Assembly (NCBI RefSeq): GCF_947241705.1
Contig: NC_079257.1
Span: forward strand, 1 to 64,000
Source of the DNA: Saccharomyces mikatae IFO 1815
Taxonomy: Eukaryota > Ascomycota > Saccharomycetes > Saccharomycetales > Saccharomycetaceae
Direction of reading: 5' to 3'
DNA length: 64,000 nt
Both the position numbers and the translations under genes were made by a program. Shown here piece after piece: positions 52,220 to 63,851 of this stretch; position 1 is the stretch's first letter; each line of letters begins with the position of its first letter. The notes under the pieces were generated by a model. The model was not told the DNA's origin, ran no database searches, and saw nothing but the letters and a program-made list of their open reading frames with translations.

Positions 52220-53599
52220 ATGTCGTCAAACGTACTTTCAGGGGTCTTGACTCTACTCCATACAGCATGCGGTGCAGGTGTGCTTGCTATGCCGTTTGCA
52301 TTCAAGCCATTCGGATTAATGCCAGGTTTGATAACACTTACATTTTGCGGAATATGTTCCTTATGTGGGCTGCTGTTACAGACACGAATAGCAAAGTATG
52401 TACCCAAATCTGAGAATGCTTCCTTTGCTAAACTCACTCAATTAATCAATCCATCACTAAGTATAGTGTTCGACTTTGCTATTGCAGTAAAATGTTTTGG
52501 TGTAGGAGTATCTTACCTAATCATTGTTGGCGACCTGGTGCCGCAGATAGTGCAGTCGATTTTCTATCACAATGATGATAGCACTGGTGGATTGCAAGAG
52601 CATCATAGGCTCTTGGACAGGCGCCTATATATAACTTTGGTGATGATGTTCGTCATCGCTCCCTTATGCTTTAAGAGAAGCTTGAATTCTCTTCGATATG
52701 CTTCCATGATTGCCATTATTAGTGTCGCATATTTATCCGGTTTGATTATTTACCATTTTCTGAATCGACATCAGCTAGAAAGAGGCCAGGTCTATTTCAT
52801 GGTGCCTCATAGAGATTCTTCATCTCATTCTCCCCTGACTACTTTGCCAATTTTTGTTTTTGCATACACTTGTCATCATAACATGTTTAGTGTTATTAAT
52901 GAGCAAACAGACAAAACTTTCAGAATACTTAGGAGGATCCCCATTTTTGCCATTTCATTCGCCTATATTTTATACCTTATTATTGGTGGGGCAGGTTACA
53001 TGACATTTGGTGAAAATATTGTAGGAAATATTCTCACCTTATACCCAAACTCCATATCCACCACCATTGGAAGGTTAGCAATGCTGCTATTGGTCATGTT
53101 GGCATTTCCATTGCAATGTCACCCTTGTAGATCATCAATAAAAAACATATTCATATTCATTGAAGACTTTAGAAAGGGTAGGTTACATGATAACAGAACT
53201 GGTTTCATCCCATTGGACGACTTTAATAGTGAGGAACCACATGATGAGTTAAGCCAGCAGAGTAGTGAAGGCCCAACCCTGCGTAGTGAATCTCAACGCC
53301 ACACCAATGTTATCACTCTTTGCGTCTTGGTATTTTCGTATATCTTGGCCATTTCAATTACATCCTTGGCCAAAGTTCTAGCAATTGTTGGTGCAACAGG
53401 GTCTACATCGATTTCTTTCATTTTGCCAGGTCTTTTTGGCTACAAATTAATTGGCTCAGAATTCACCAACAGAAATGAAAGAGTACCGGTGAGTATTAAA
53501 ATATTCAAGTACTTAGGTTTGTCTTTATTCATTTGGGGTCTAGTAATAATGATAGCTTCACTATCAGCAACTGTGTTTTTAGGTACATCATCACATTGA
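52220..53599 (+). CDS. AVT5: Avt5, putative vacuolar amino acid transporter
   Basis: A 459-residue multispanning protein of the amino acid/auxin permease family (AVT group), equal in length to S. cerevisiae Avt5. It starts with the family signature LSGVLTLLHTACGAGVLAMPFAFKP (about 5-29), and about eleven hydrophobic segments are visible. A long polar loop (about 325-365, with LDDFNSEEPHDELSQQSS) lies before the last three. Its transport substrate in S. cerevisiae is not firmly known; related members move amino acids across the vacuolar membrane. It is convergent with TEL1, 74 bp apart. Confidence 0.94.
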   Translation: MSSNVLSGVLTLLHTACGAGVLAMPFAFKPFGLMPGLITLTFCGICSLCGLLLQTRIAKYVPKSENASFAKLTQLINPSLSIVFDFAIAVKCFGVGVSYLIIVGDLVPQIVQSIFYHNDDSTGGLQEHHRLLDRRLYITLVMMFVIAPLCFKRSLNSLRYASMIAIISVAYLSGLIIYHFLNRHQLERGQVYFMVPHRDSSSHSPLTTLPIFVFAYTCHHNMFSVINEQTDKTFRILRRIPIFAISFAYILYLIIGGAGYMTFGENIVGNILTLYPNSISTTIGRLAMLLLVMLAFPLQCHPCRSSIKNIFIFIEDFRKGRLHDNRTGFIPLDDFNSEEPHDELSQQSSEGPTLRSESQRHTNVITLCVLVFSYILAISITSLAKVLAIVGATGSTSISFILPGLFGYKLIGSEFTNRNERVPVSIKIFKYLGLSLFIWGLVIMIASLSATVFLGTSSH

Positions 53600-53673
53600 C
53601 TTTGCACATTACTTTATATATACCTCTATATATCGAAAAAGGAAGATGAAAGTACAAAGCTTCCGTAGAACAA

Positions 53674-56600
53674 CTAATAAAAAGGGGACCACCCCATGTA
53701 TATAACACTCAAGTTCGATGGATCTGTGGCTTGTTGAATTAAGTCCTGTACACTTGATTCTACACTTAAGCCATTGCCCATAAGTTTTTCTTCCACACCT
53801 TTAAGAGCTCTGTAAGACTCTTGATTTTCATTCCTGTCGTTGCTACTCATGAACTTACTGACGTCATCGAAATTCTTAATGACACGCTCTTCTTCAAATA
53901 AATGCTCGTATTTTTTAACCGGTGACATTACCCAAGAATAGAGAGGATCCCATTTCAAGATGTTCAGGACACACATCACCTTAATGTAATCTTTTCTTAG
54001 CACTGCATAAACCCTTTCACAACTTCTCCTAAATAAGCCATCAACACCTGTAACTCCAAATCCATCAACAATGTCCCTAGTTAATCTAAAGGGGATCAAT
54101 TCTGGAATGGGAAGAAGTCTCCCCTGATCGAAAGCAATTCCCAAATCTATATGAATGGGTTCACCAGTAGAACAATCAAGCAGAATGTTGTTCAAATGCC
54201 TATCGCCGAGGCCTAATATGTACCCAACAATAGAGCTGGCAGCAACACCTTTTGTATACTTTTTCTTAGCATCAAACCAGTCACATGGATCGGGAAAAGA
54301 ATCAAAAAAAAAGTTTCTTAATTGAGGCCTAATTTCAGCTGTAATTTTTAAATAAGTTTTCAGTCTCTCTTTGTTTGATTTTGTTTGAACTGCTTTCATA
54401 GCTTTCCTTGCCTGGTCAAATGTTATTTTGTCATTTGTATGTAGCTTACTCAGTATCTGATGTAACGACGTCGAATTTGCAACAAATTCAATAATTCCAG
54501 CTTTCGGTCCTAATGGGACCACTTTATATGTTCTAATACCCAGATCTAACTTTCTTAGCTCTTTATCATTTTGAAGAACCTTATTAACCTGCTGAAATAC
54601 TTGCTCCATAATTGCGTCTTGCCTTAGATCATCATTACTACCTTTCATCAAAACCTTTTGTTTTGTACCATCTGAAATGTTAAAAGTAATTATTTTCGGC
54701 AAAGACAGTCCCGTAGTGGTGATGCTTATTGTTTCATTAACGGATACAATATAAGGGCGATCTTTCCTTCCGTCAGCAGAACTTTTGATTGTAAAGTTAC
54801 TCGTAGGAAGAGGAAGCTTCTCCGTGCTTAGCTGAGTCAGCCAATATTGACCAATCTTCAAATTAGCTAAATGCAAAATTTTTGTATTTTGCGCAAATTT
54901 AAGGTTTGCTAACTCTACAGACATTTCACAAAATACTTGTACAGGGAAGAGGTACTTTTTCGCAAAAGCGCCTTTGTCGTACCCTTGCAACTCCAGAAGA
55001 ATCTTTTTGACGGCTTCAATTTTTTGTGATATGCTCGTATCCTTATTAGACTGCTTTTCATATAGCAATATGCTCATAACTGAATAAAGAGAATCATATG
55101 GCAGTTTGTAAAGAAGCCGTTTCATAGTTAGTTGCAACGGCCTCTGAAATTCATTCTCCTCTATAGATATTTTTGACGCAATTTGATTTACCCAAGGTAA
55201 GAATTTCCAGCTTGGTATTGTCCCAATTTCTTTATATAGCAATTGATTTATCTTACTATTGTCATCATGTTCAAACCACAAACCACAGAATTTGTCAATA
55301 ACGTCATTATCATATTTATTGCTGAATACTAAAGTATTGAGATAAAAATGGAGTGCATGCCATAAAAACTTTTCTTTCTGAAGAAGCAGTGCTTTTAATA
55401 ATTCTGAATCTCTATTATATTGTAGCATGACACGATTGTAATGCCTTTTTGCATCTTTCCTTTCGTTTTCTGGTAGTTTTGTGTTCTTGTATATTAACTC
55501 CAAAGCTTTCAAGGTAGCCTTCCCGGTATGTGACCTGCGTTCTCTATCCTCGATCTCTCCATTTGATCGTAACTTTTGTGCCTGTTCATCGAGAAAACTT
55601 CCAAGTGTGTAAAAAACATCAGAGCTTGATTTATGGTCATCGACATTTATATCCCAATTAACAATGTTTTCTTCGTATATTGCCGCAGCTGATTCAAATC
55701 TGGATTCCGAGCTCCATTTAACCAAACGAGCTTTAATTTGGTCGATGGGTACATCGAGAAGTACTTTGAAATGGTTGTAAAGTACACTTTCGTCAAGATT
55801 TAATTTATCACGGTTTAAAAGGTCCCTCATTATCATTACCGGTACATTATACTCTCGCGACTCCCAGAGTGCATTGGCAGACATGTAACTTGCTAGTCTT
55901 TCAATTTGAAATAATATAGCAGGGTCTTCATACAATTTAGCGGTATTCTTGACTATATTACTCATTAAAGTAGCATTTCTTAGCGCATCTTGGGATGCAC
56001 CATTGTCAATTGCTAACTGAATATAATTAACAAGTTGAATAATAGATCCAAGGTGTAAATACTTTGGGTTCCCTACATTTTCCGCTAGTGATTTCTTTGA
56101 AAGTACACTCATCAAAGTGTGCCTACCTTTTAACGTCACTTTGTGATCACAAAAATCAATGGTCTTCAACTTTTCCTTATCATCTTTCATGATAGACATC
56201 AGTGTTAGCGAAAAAGATGTAACATTCTGTGAACTTGATGCTATTCTAATAAATTCAATAATTGCGTTTAAAGTATCCATCCACTCATCTTGAGAAGTAA
56301 AATATTGCCGAGAATCAAAGATCGCTAACAGAGATTTCTCTAAGCTCTTTTCAACATAACCAACGTTTTGCGGTATGTTTTTGATAGCATGGTACAATCC
56401 TTTTGCCCTGGAATCGATAATTTTTGGAGTCAGTAATTTCCAGTCTCCTAGTTCTAAATTCCATTTGAAAACATCACTGGATGCTGTTCTACTTTCCAAT
56501 AAGCTGGCCAAACTGTAGAAACCGCTATCTTCGGTAGCCCTAATTAACGGTTCTTTTTCTTTCTTCAACGAAGTGGTATAATTGGCATCAAAATCAGCAT

Positions 56601-59600
56601 TATTGAAAAGAAAACGCTTCCATGTATTTGATTCGATTCTATTGATAGATTTCAAAACACCTTCTATTGAATGTGGAACAGGTAAACCCGCTATAAAATC
56701 GCTATCATTAATGGATTCGTAAATTTTTTGGAGCGTATTTATATTCATTTCCTTAATTTTTGGCATGTTCATTTCCTCAAATAATAAGTAGCCAAACTTG
56801 AACTCTTCTATTAAAAGAGAAATCTGGTAAATTTTTTCCAAGTCTAAGCTTGAATACGCGCGTAAACAGTTTCGTTCTTTGTATCTTGAACCCATTCTAA
56901 TCATTTTAATTACACTAAAAAGCAATCTTAGCTTTATCTTAAAATCTTTAACGTTTAGCAGCATTGTCAATTGGGAAAATATTTGATCACTCCACTTTAA
57001 ACAACTTTTCGGATCGTAAGTCATCGAAAGAAAGAACAAATCATTAAGTGCTAATTCACTGAAAGTTGTTGATGCTTTGCACAAAGGATATAAGCAAATA
57101 ATATGTGGTATATTGAAGGATATTTGATTGATCAACCCACAGGCTAATTTAGCTATCCAACAACTGTACGGTTCGTTTCGTGATAAATAATAATCACATA
57201 TGAATGTTTCCATTCCAACATCGTTTCCTAATGGGTATATAGCGTTTAGTGCATCTTTATCCAGTGATGCGACTTTATCCTTATGATTTTCCAATGCCTC
57301 GTCCGTAAGACAAAACTCACTTTCGCTATTTTCCATTGAGTAGCCTACCAAGTATGTTAAAATACATTCAGAAAGGAAAAACACCTCAGTAGAATCATAT
57401 AGCTCGGCTTGCTCATTGAACATTGAGATACGTCGGTATACCATATGCGGTAATCCAGGATGGTTAAATGCCGTTTCAAAGTTCTTTAAATGAAACTCAC
57501 TATTAAAGTTTCGAGTACTCTCCATACGGATTTCTTGGCGTGAAATGTTTCTTGAAAGGGTTGCAAACCATAATTTGAAATTCTTGCTTAGGTATTCCTT
57601 TGGAACATGATATTTCAAAATGTTAAGTGCAAATGCATTAGAAAGGGAACAATCAATTTTTGAAACCACAGGTTTTCTAGCATATGAAAAAAGTAAGGAA
57701 ACCAAGATAACATCGTCTAAACTACAATCATCAGCGTCCAACAGTTCTGTATTTTCATAAATATCATCATGAAGTACATTTCCAAATATTGCATGGAGAC
57801 AGTATTTCCAAGTCTTAATTTTGATGAGATCCCAATGCTCTATTAGCTTTATAGCCTGCTGAAAAGAAGGACAGAGCTTTTGATTTTCTCTCAAATAAAT
57901 AAAGATTTTGCAGAATAATTTGGGCAAGGACTGCTCTATCTTTAACATGTCTTTGTCAGCGAGATTTAACAATGAGCTGAAAACCGTTATTATTTCGTTA
58001 TGAATCTGTATATCAATCAGGAATTTTGAAAGCCGAATTATGATAAAGTTCAAGGTTGATGACTTTACAAGTACATTTTCGTACAATACCAAAAGAAATT
58101 TTAATTCTCTTACACATTGCAGTTTTTCTGTATAAGTGGATGCTTTTTCAAGATCGGTAACAACCGAAAGAAATAAAAGCTTGAATTCTTGGATATTATT
58201 CTTCTCACAAGAAAAGCGCGATTGAAGTAAACTTGTTCCTAAAGTTAGTGGTATATGAAGTGGGTACTGATATCTCATAGAAGCACTGGAATTCTCAAAT
58301 AGAAAATGGGAAAGGTATGAATTTGGAGATAGTTTTTCAACAGTGGACTTAACTTCTGTAAGTGATCCCAAATCTATAAATTTCATAATCCATTTAAGCA
58401 TCAACAAACGGTACTTTCGGTGGTGATTTACCGTTGCTTTACCCGATATTTGGGGCAGTATATCAAATATTAGTTCGTTTACACCGCTACTGATAAAGGC
58501 GAGCGGAATGCACAAGTAGTAGCTGTAATATACCAGGTAAGCATCATCATTCCCAGTAATCGTGTGTAATAAATCCAAGACTCTTTTTTGGTTGAAACCT
58601 TGAGAGAAATAAATGGCAGAGACTTCTACAAAATATCTCCCAAGAAATTCATAAATGTCAGTAAACCCAAAAAGAGTTATATCCCATTCTTTTTCTAGGT
58701 CAGTACTCGGCACCTTTGTTCTGTTAAACCAGTACAAAATCAAATCAAATTTACAGAATTCAAAGAGTTCCGTAAGATTTTTATGGCACAAAGTACTCGA
58801 TATTTTATTCAGAGCTTGCTTAATAAACGCGCGGGTATGTTTGAAGCTTGAGTACGTCATCATGTCCTCTAAAGAAAAAACTAGGCTTGGGTAAGACACT
58901 AAAGATAACATGGACATTGTGAGTGAGTAAAAAGCTGATTTTTCAAGACTCTGCTGAGGTGGTCCGAATAAGCTTTTAATCTCGGAAAATATGATACTTT
59001 GATTATTGTAGCTTACTTGAGCCATATAATTCGAGATGATACTCAGCACGTTAATAATACTAGAGGAATCTAGCCTTTTTAGACACTTAATAAACGTGGC
59101 AAAAACCCTTTGCTTTCCGCCTCTGACTGACCCATGAGAAAGATCATGATTTTGAAGTAGGCTAAGCAACAGTTTGGACAGATTGATCGTAGCGGCGACA
59201 CCAGTAAAAGAGTTATCCTCAAATCTTGATATTATCCAATCGAGGATATCATTGCAATCTGAATTCAGGGGTTGATCAGGATATGATAGCCACTGCGGCC
59301 TTATTGCTTCGATATATGATGTAAGTAAAAACATTGCTTGATTTGAAGAACTATAGTGATTGCAAAGCAATTTTTCACCCAAAACTTCTGTAAACTCTTC
59401 CAAGACTTTTTTATAGGAGGATCTATCCGCAATCGTTTGTTTTAACCACAGGCAAACAGTACTAAGATAGGATATAAATACATCTGTAGTAATAAGATCA
59501 GAAAACTCTAATATGGCCATTAAACGCTCCGAGAAACTTTTTCCCTTTGAGGCCCATAGGTAAGCTTCCAATACTTTATCCATGGTCGAATGGTGAGGCT

Positions 59601-62034
59601 TCTGAAACTTACTCTCTATTTCATATGGATTGATATTCTGTGCAGCCTCTTCTGACGAGGTTTCAAAGTAATTGACGATAGTAACTCCCGCTTGAGGTTT
59701 TTTTTTCTGTAAGCCGATGAAATCATCGACAATGCTTTTCATATCTATCTTGTCAAACACCAAATGGTCGACATTTACGGTACGGATTGATAGAACTTCA
59801 TCAAAGAAAAAATCGTAGGAAGTTTGGTTATCAAGATTAAGTTTTGGAATAGTTATTGCGATTGTTCTATTGTATGCTGAAATAAATTCGGAAAAAGTAG
59901 AATCTCCAGAGAGATTATCTACGATTTGTAGTAATTTCGCTGCCCATGTGAACTTTTGTAAAGGTGACGACAACGCCTCACTTTCAGCGTTCTCTAATAA
60001 CCTGTAAAGAGTATCGTTATATCGTGTAATGTTTAAGGCAACTTTTGGTAAATTAAAAAAGGGAGTGTTTAAACATTTCGATTTTTTTTCTAGTTTCATA
60101 CCAAGAAGAAATTGTCGCTGCTCTCGAAAATGTTGCCAAACCTCGCTGTTTTCATTCCAAGATGATGGAATCCCATTCATTCTCCTGTGCTTTCTGTCAT
60201 TGAATGGATCCTTCGGATCATATTTGTTACCTAACCAACACATAAAATTACAGAATTGATCTTGCTTATCATCAGCTTCATACAACTGGCTCCACTTCGA
60301 TTTCAACCACTCGAAAATTCTATCAGCGGATGACATACCATTCATCGATTGAAAATCTTTACCGAAATGCTGAAGGTATCCCCATAGCATGAACGACTCA
60401 TTAGAAATTAGTATGGGGCCTAAAATATCAGATAGTTCATAAAAATCACATATTTGATTGATAGTTTTCTCATCAGAAAAAAGGTGCTTCGAAAACTTTA
60501 TAGAGTTGGCCAATAAAATACAACTAATTTGGCAAGATTCTTTTGACTTCACTAATGGTAAGCAAACTTTGAATAAGCGTATCATGTCATCATTGCTTAA
60601 TTCGCATGTTACTTGAGACAATAAGGGAATGAATGAAAAGCAAACCCAATTGAAGGATTGAATTCTTTCAAATTTTGAGAACAGAAGTTCTTTCATTTGA
60701 TTTGTGAAACTCTTCGAAAAATCTTTTAGCGTTCCATAAAATGAGCATAACAGTAATCCAAGTAGTTCAAATTTGTGAGAACTATCCTCCTCTAGAAGAT
60801 GAATAAGAAATGTGTCCATATCGTCTGAGGCTCGTAAAATAGAACGTATATCCGAATCATATTTCCTCCTTTTGAATAGTAAGGACTCACTTTTATTTTT
60901 GTTGTACAATGCAAAGTATGTTAATAATGACTTTGTGATGCCTAGTATTCTTAACCATTCTGACGCGCCTTTTTTGTCTCTAAGCCTAAAATCATACAAT
61001 TCAAACCATGGCTTTTCATCACTTGACTCTTGCATATATGAGAACTCTATACAATTTAGTGTGAATGATCGAGGGTCGTAATTACCTAAGCGCAGAATAA
61101 TATACTCGCGATATGAAGATACAAGAGATTCAGAAAGAAGTTCCTCAGTATACTTCTCTTGACCAATCATATACGGAAGTTTATGGTTCATTAGTTCACT
61201 TGACATAACATCAAACAGTGACAATTGATCTTGAATTAATTCGTTGGAAGTGAAGCCGATTGTGAGGTTGTAACTCCATGTTTCCTTTATTAGCATAAGT
61301 ATATCAATAATGCTTAAGCAATGGCACTTCAAAATTAATTGATTAATTAAAGACATTATTAATCTCGTATTTCCATTCTCTTTTTTACTTAATCTCAGAA
61401 AATCTATCACGGTCCAAATAATTGTTCTTGTCACTTGATATATACCGACAGTGTCTAATGCTATTAGGTTCAGGAGAATTGATAAAAAATTAGTTAATGT
61501 TTTGTCTACTATTGATATCTTCATTTGGTTCCGAGAATACTCACAAATCTTGTTGACTAAGGATATCCATTGGTGCACCATAAACTTTAGTTTGAAAGGG
61601 TCACTACTGGTTAAAGCATCTAGAGCAAATGATAGATGTACTGAAACTGCGTACAATAATCTTTGAGACCCGTCCTCAATCATTAATTCAGGCACTACTG
61701 CGATAAGTAGTTTTAAAGTTTTCACCTTAAATCTTGTGCATGACTTCTCTACAAATAATCTTAAAACATATGATATTGAAGAGAGTCTGCTCTCACTAAG
61801 TGACAACTTATTAGTTGTTGAATCTGTCGAGTTTCGAAGAAGTTCACAATATTTTGTGTGTTCAGATGCAAGTAACTCTATGAGAGCATCCGCTGTTGTA
61901 GGTATGGCCTTAGTTGGTATCCGCTCTGGATCTTCTTTTAAAACCGTCGTTAGCTCATCCAAAGCACTGTTCCTCTCTTTAATCTTTGTTGACGATAACA
62001 ACTTCAAAGTTTCTTGGATTCCATGATCCTCCAT
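53674..62034 (-). CDS. TEL1: Tel1, ATM-family DNA damage and telomere kinase
   Basis: A 2786-residue phosphatidylinositol-3-kinase-related protein kinase, yeast orthologue of ATM (2787 in S. cerevisiae). It is recruited by Mre11-Rad50-Xrs2 to breaks and short telomeres, where it promotes telomerase action. Domains in order: the TAN motif near residues 12-28 (LxxxKxxER pattern, Lys17, Glu20-Arg21), essential for telomere length; a long HEAT solenoid; a FAT domain (about 1740-2290); and a PI3K-like kinase domain with GDRHLNN at 2610-2616 and magnesium motif Asp2630-Leu-Gly. A FATC tail ends in IYMGWSPFY. Intact over 8.36 kb without a frameshift, the largest gene in the window. Confidence 0.99.
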   Translation of the reverse strand: MEDHGIQETLKLLSSTKIKERNSALDELTTVLKEDPERIPTKAIPTTADALIELLASEHTKYCELLRNSTDSTTNKLSLSESRLSSISYVLRLFVEKSCTRFKVKTLKLLIAVVPELMIEDGSQRLLYAVSVHLSFALDALTSSDPFKLKFMVHQWISLVNKICEYSRNQMKISIVDKTLTNFLSILLNLIALDTVGIYQVTRTIIWTVIDFLRLSKKENGNTRLIMSLINQLILKCHCLSIIDILMLIKETWSYNLTIGFTSNELIQDQLSLFDVMSSELMNHKLPYMIGQEKYTEELLSESLVSSYREYIILRLGNYDPRSFTLNCIEFSYMQESSDEKPWFELYDFRLRDKKGASEWLRILGITKSLLTYFALYNKNKSESLLFKRRKYDSDIRSILRASDDMDTFLIHLLEEDSSHKFELLGLLLCSFYGTLKDFSKSFTNQMKELLFSKFERIQSFNWVCFSFIPLLSQVTCELSNDDMIRLFKVCLPLVKSKESCQISCILLANSIKFSKHLFSDEKTINQICDFYELSDILGPILISNESFMLWGYLQHFGKDFQSMNGMSSADRIFEWLKSKWSQLYEADDKQDQFCNFMCWLGNKYDPKDPFNDRKHRRMNGIPSSWNENSEVWQHFREQRQFLLGMKLEKKSKCLNTPFFNLPKVALNITRYNDTLYRLLENAESEALSSPLQKFTWAAKLLQIVDNLSGDSTFSEFISAYNRTIAITIPKLNLDNQTSYDFFFDEVLSIRTVNVDHLVFDKIDMKSIVDDFIGLQKKKPQAGVTIVNYFETSSEEAAQNINPYEIESKFQKPHHSTMDKVLEAYLWASKGKSFSERLMAILEFSDLITTDVFISYLSTVCLWLKQTIADRSSYKKVLEEFTEVLGEKLLCNHYSSSNQAMFLLTSYIEAIRPQWLSYPDQPLNSDCNDILDWIISRFEDNSFTGVAATINLSKLLLSLLQNHDLSHGSVRGGKQRVFATFIKCLKRLDSSSIINVLSIISNYMAQVSYNNQSIIFSEIKSLFGPPQQSLEKSAFYSLTMSMLSLVSYPSLVFSLEDMMTYSSFKHTRAFIKQALNKISSTLCHKNLTELFEFCKFDLILYWFNRTKVPSTDLEKEWDITLFGFTDIYEFLGRYFVEVSAIYFSQGFNQKRVLDLLHTITGNDDAYLVYYSYYLCIPLAFISSGVNELIFDILPQISGKATVNHHRKYRLLMLKWIMKFIDLGSLTEVKSTVEKLSPNSYLSHFLFENSSASMRYQYPLHIPLTLGTSLLQSRFSCEKNNIQEFKLLFLSVVTDLEKASTYTEKLQCVRELKFLLVLYENVLVKSSTLNFIIIRLSKFLIDIQIHNEIITVFSSLLNLADKDMLKIEQSLPKLFCKIFIYLRENQKLCPSFQQAIKLIEHWDLIKIKTWKYCLHAIFGNVLHDDIYENTELLDADDCSLDDVILVSLLFSYARKPVVSKIDCSLSNAFALNILKYHVPKEYLSKNFKLWFATLSRNISRQEIRMESTRNFNSEFHLKNFETAFNHPGLPHMVYRRISMFNEQAELYDSTEVFFLSECILTYLVGYSMENSESEFCLTDEALENHKDKVASLDKDALNAIYPLGNDVGMETFICDYYLSRNEPYSCWIAKLACGLINQISFNIPHIICLYPLCKASTTFSELALNDLFFLSMTYDPKSCLKWSDQIFSQLTMLLNVKDFKIKLRLLFSVIKMIRMGSRYKERNCLRAYSSLDLEKIYQISLLIEEFKFGYLLFEEMNMPKIKEMNINTLQKIYESINDSDFIAGLPVPHSIEGVLKSINRIESNTWKRFLFNNADFDANYTTSLKKEKEPLIRATEDSGFYSLASLLESRTASSDVFKWNLELGDWKLLTPKIIDSRAKGLYHAIKNIPQNVGYVEKSLEKSLLAIFDSRQYFTSQDEWMDTLNAIIEFIRIASSSQNVTSFSLTLMSIMKDDKEKLKTIDFCDHKVTLKGRHTLMSVLSKKSLAENVGNPKYLHLGSIIQLVNYIQLAIDNGASQDALRNATLMSNIVKNTAKLYEDPAILFQIERLASYMSANALWESREYNVPVMIMRDLLNRDKLNLDESVLYNHFKVLLDVPIDQIKARLVKWSSESRFESAAAIYEENIVNWDINVDDHKSSSDVFYTLGSFLDEQAQKLRSNGEIEDRERRSHTGKATLKALELIYKNTKLPENERKDAKRHYNRVMLQYNRDSELLKALLLQKEKFLWHALHFYLNTLVFSNKYDNDVIDKFCGLWFEHDDNSKINQLLYKEIGTIPSWKFLPWVNQIASKISIEENEFQRPLQLTMKRLLYKLPYDSLYSVMSILLYEKQSNKDTSISQKIEAVKKILLELQGYDKGAFAKKYLFPVQVFCEMSVELANLKFAQNTKILHLANLKIGQYWLTQLSTEKLPLPTSNFTIKSSADGRKDRPYIVSVNETISITTTGLSLPKIITFNISDGTKQKVLMKGSNDDLRQDAIMEQVFQQVNKVLQNDKELRKLDLGIRTYKVVPLGPKAGIIEFVANSTSLHQILSKLHTNDKITFDQARKAMKAVQTKSNKERLKTYLKITAEIRPQLRNFFFDSFPDPCDWFDAKKKYTKGVAASSIVGYILGLGDRHLNNILLDCSTGEPIHIDLGIAFDQGRLLPIPELIPFRLTRDIVDGFGVTGVDGLFRRSCERVYAVLRKDYIKVMCVLNILKWDPLYSWVMSPVKKYEHLFEEERVIKNFDDVSKFMSSNDRNENQESYRALKGVEEKLMGNGLSVESSVQDLIQQATDPSNLSVIYMGWSPFY

Positions 62035-62460
62035 TGCTTATGATACCTACTAGCTTGCCCTTCTTCTTTCGTAGATTTCCTTTCGAATTGTTTGCCTTCT
62101 TTACGAGTACTGGAAGAGCTATTGGCTTATCTTACTTTATCAACTTAGTCTAGTTAATCTTGAAAATATCAAAACGCATACTTCACGGCTAAAACCGTTA
62201 CTTGTTTCTCGCTTGCAAATTGTTCCATCACATGCAATCTTATCTAATCAACGTGTATACGCTTTTCTGACGTACCCCAAGAAAAGGTGTACAGCATATT
62301 CGCAACTACAGGGAATCCACAAACTAAGTGAGTAATATAAATGTTTTCCTCTAAAAATGCAATGGATCAATTGAGATTCTTCAATCTGTTCGAGATTGTA
62401 TTTATAAAGAAAGTATACATATTTGTAAAGTCTAAAAGTAAGAGTCAAACAATATTCTCT
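62035..62460. other. TEL1 promoter and RPL23A 3' flank
   Basis: About 425 bp between tandem minus-strand genes. No gene or RNA is visible; a few overlapping frames continue from TEL1 or RPL23A shadows. Confidence 0.45.
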
Positions 62461-63381
62461 TTACACAACGACACCGGAGTTAGATGCAACTCTTGGCCAC
62501 AAATCGGCACATTCCTTACCGACTGGGCCGGTAATAGCAGAACCCTTCATTTCACCCTTTGGATTGGCGATGACACCAGCATTGTCTTCAAAATACAAGA
62601 AGACACCATCCCTTCTTCTCCAGGACTTGGCTTGACGAACAACAATAGCTGGCATAACCTTCTTTCTTAATTCTGGCTTACCTTTCTTAACAGTGGCCAT
62701 AACCATATCACCTAGGGAGGCGGCAGGCAATCTGTTCAATCTGGAACCAGAACCCTTGACGGCAATAATGTACAAGTTTCTGGCACCACTGTTGTCAGCG
62801 CAGTTCATGATGGCACCGACTGGTAGACCTAACTAGTTAAAATATACCTCATAATTAAAGAATGAGCACAATTGTTAGTAAAAAAAGTCGGGAAGTTTTG
62901 GAATTGAGTGATTGATCTGTAAATATAGAAGTTAAGCGAGACATTTGTGAAATCTTGGTTGATTTTGACGGTTATCCAATAATGTTGACAAGCATAGGAA
63001 AATAAAACATGGTTACGGTATATAACTTTTGATTTGAAATATTCTGATACCATTTGTAAGTTTTCCACGTACGTACATACCTATGAAGGCAGGCCGTTGA
63101 ATCATTTGAATATTATCAGTTAGGTACACTGTTGTACTTTTGGCAGGGTGTAAATAGCGATGGGGCATATAGACCATTCATTATGAAAAATTTCTTCAGT
63201 AAAAGTATAACCAGGCTACACACTTAGCGTTCAATTTCGTTGACCTTTATTTTTGTTGTCTGCTACAGTAAATCTCAAAAACCTTACTTTATAATCAATT
63301 TAACCAAACTACATTGTGGAAAATAAAAATTTAACATACTGAGATTCTAAACTTAGTACCTTGAGCACCGTTACCGGACAT
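62461..63381 (-). CDS. RPL23A: 60S ribosomal protein L23A (uL14), spliced
   Basis: A 137-residue large-subunit ribosomal protein (uL14). Exon 1 is 63340-63381 (42 nt, [14 protein letters not shown]), the intron 62833-63339 (507 nt) with GTATGT, branch TACTAAC at 62874-62880 and 3' site CTAG, and exon 2 62461-62832. Exon 2 encodes [20 protein letters not shown] through the C-terminus. The uL14 signature region [18 protein letters not shown] is intact. The protein looks identical or nearly so to S. cerevisiae Rpl23, as expected of this very conserved family. Strong codon bias is visible. Confidence 0.98.
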
Positions 63382-63564
63382 TTTTAGTTATATATGGGTA
63401 AGTTGACTTTATATCTTTTGTGAACCCAAGATTGAAAACAACGATAACAAGAGCTTTAAGCTACTATATCAAATATGACCATAGCATTATGACAATATTG
63501 TTGTGAGCGGGAGCTGGTACATAATGGCTACAGCACGTATTAGGCTCATATTAAATTTTTCAAC

Positions 63565-63622
63565 CCGAGCGTGTTTGGGTTGATGCTTTCTTTCTTTTTG
63601 TCTTTTCAACATCCCTATGCAA
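63565..63622. promoter_or_regulatory. Probable Rap1 sites upstream of RPL23A
   Basis: ACCCAAACAC on the minus strand (63571-63580) and AACATCCCTATGCA (about 63608-63621) resemble Rap1 boxes, 190-240 bp before the ATG, where ribosomal protein genes carry them. The matches are degenerate. Confidence 0.45.
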
Positions 63623-63851
63623 GCCTCATTCCTGTTGTACGGCGGTTTCTGTCAAAGAGAAATGATGAGCAAGGAATTTTGTTTTTACTAAAATGAAACT
63701 GCATGGGTGTTTTTAAGAAAATTCTCACAATACATGATGTACTGGTGTTAAAGTCGTCAGTTATATTCTACCTTTTATTTGGAGATACTATTGAAATAAT
63801 TAAATTCAATACTGCAAGTTTTGATTACCATCTAATAAAAAATATAAAAGT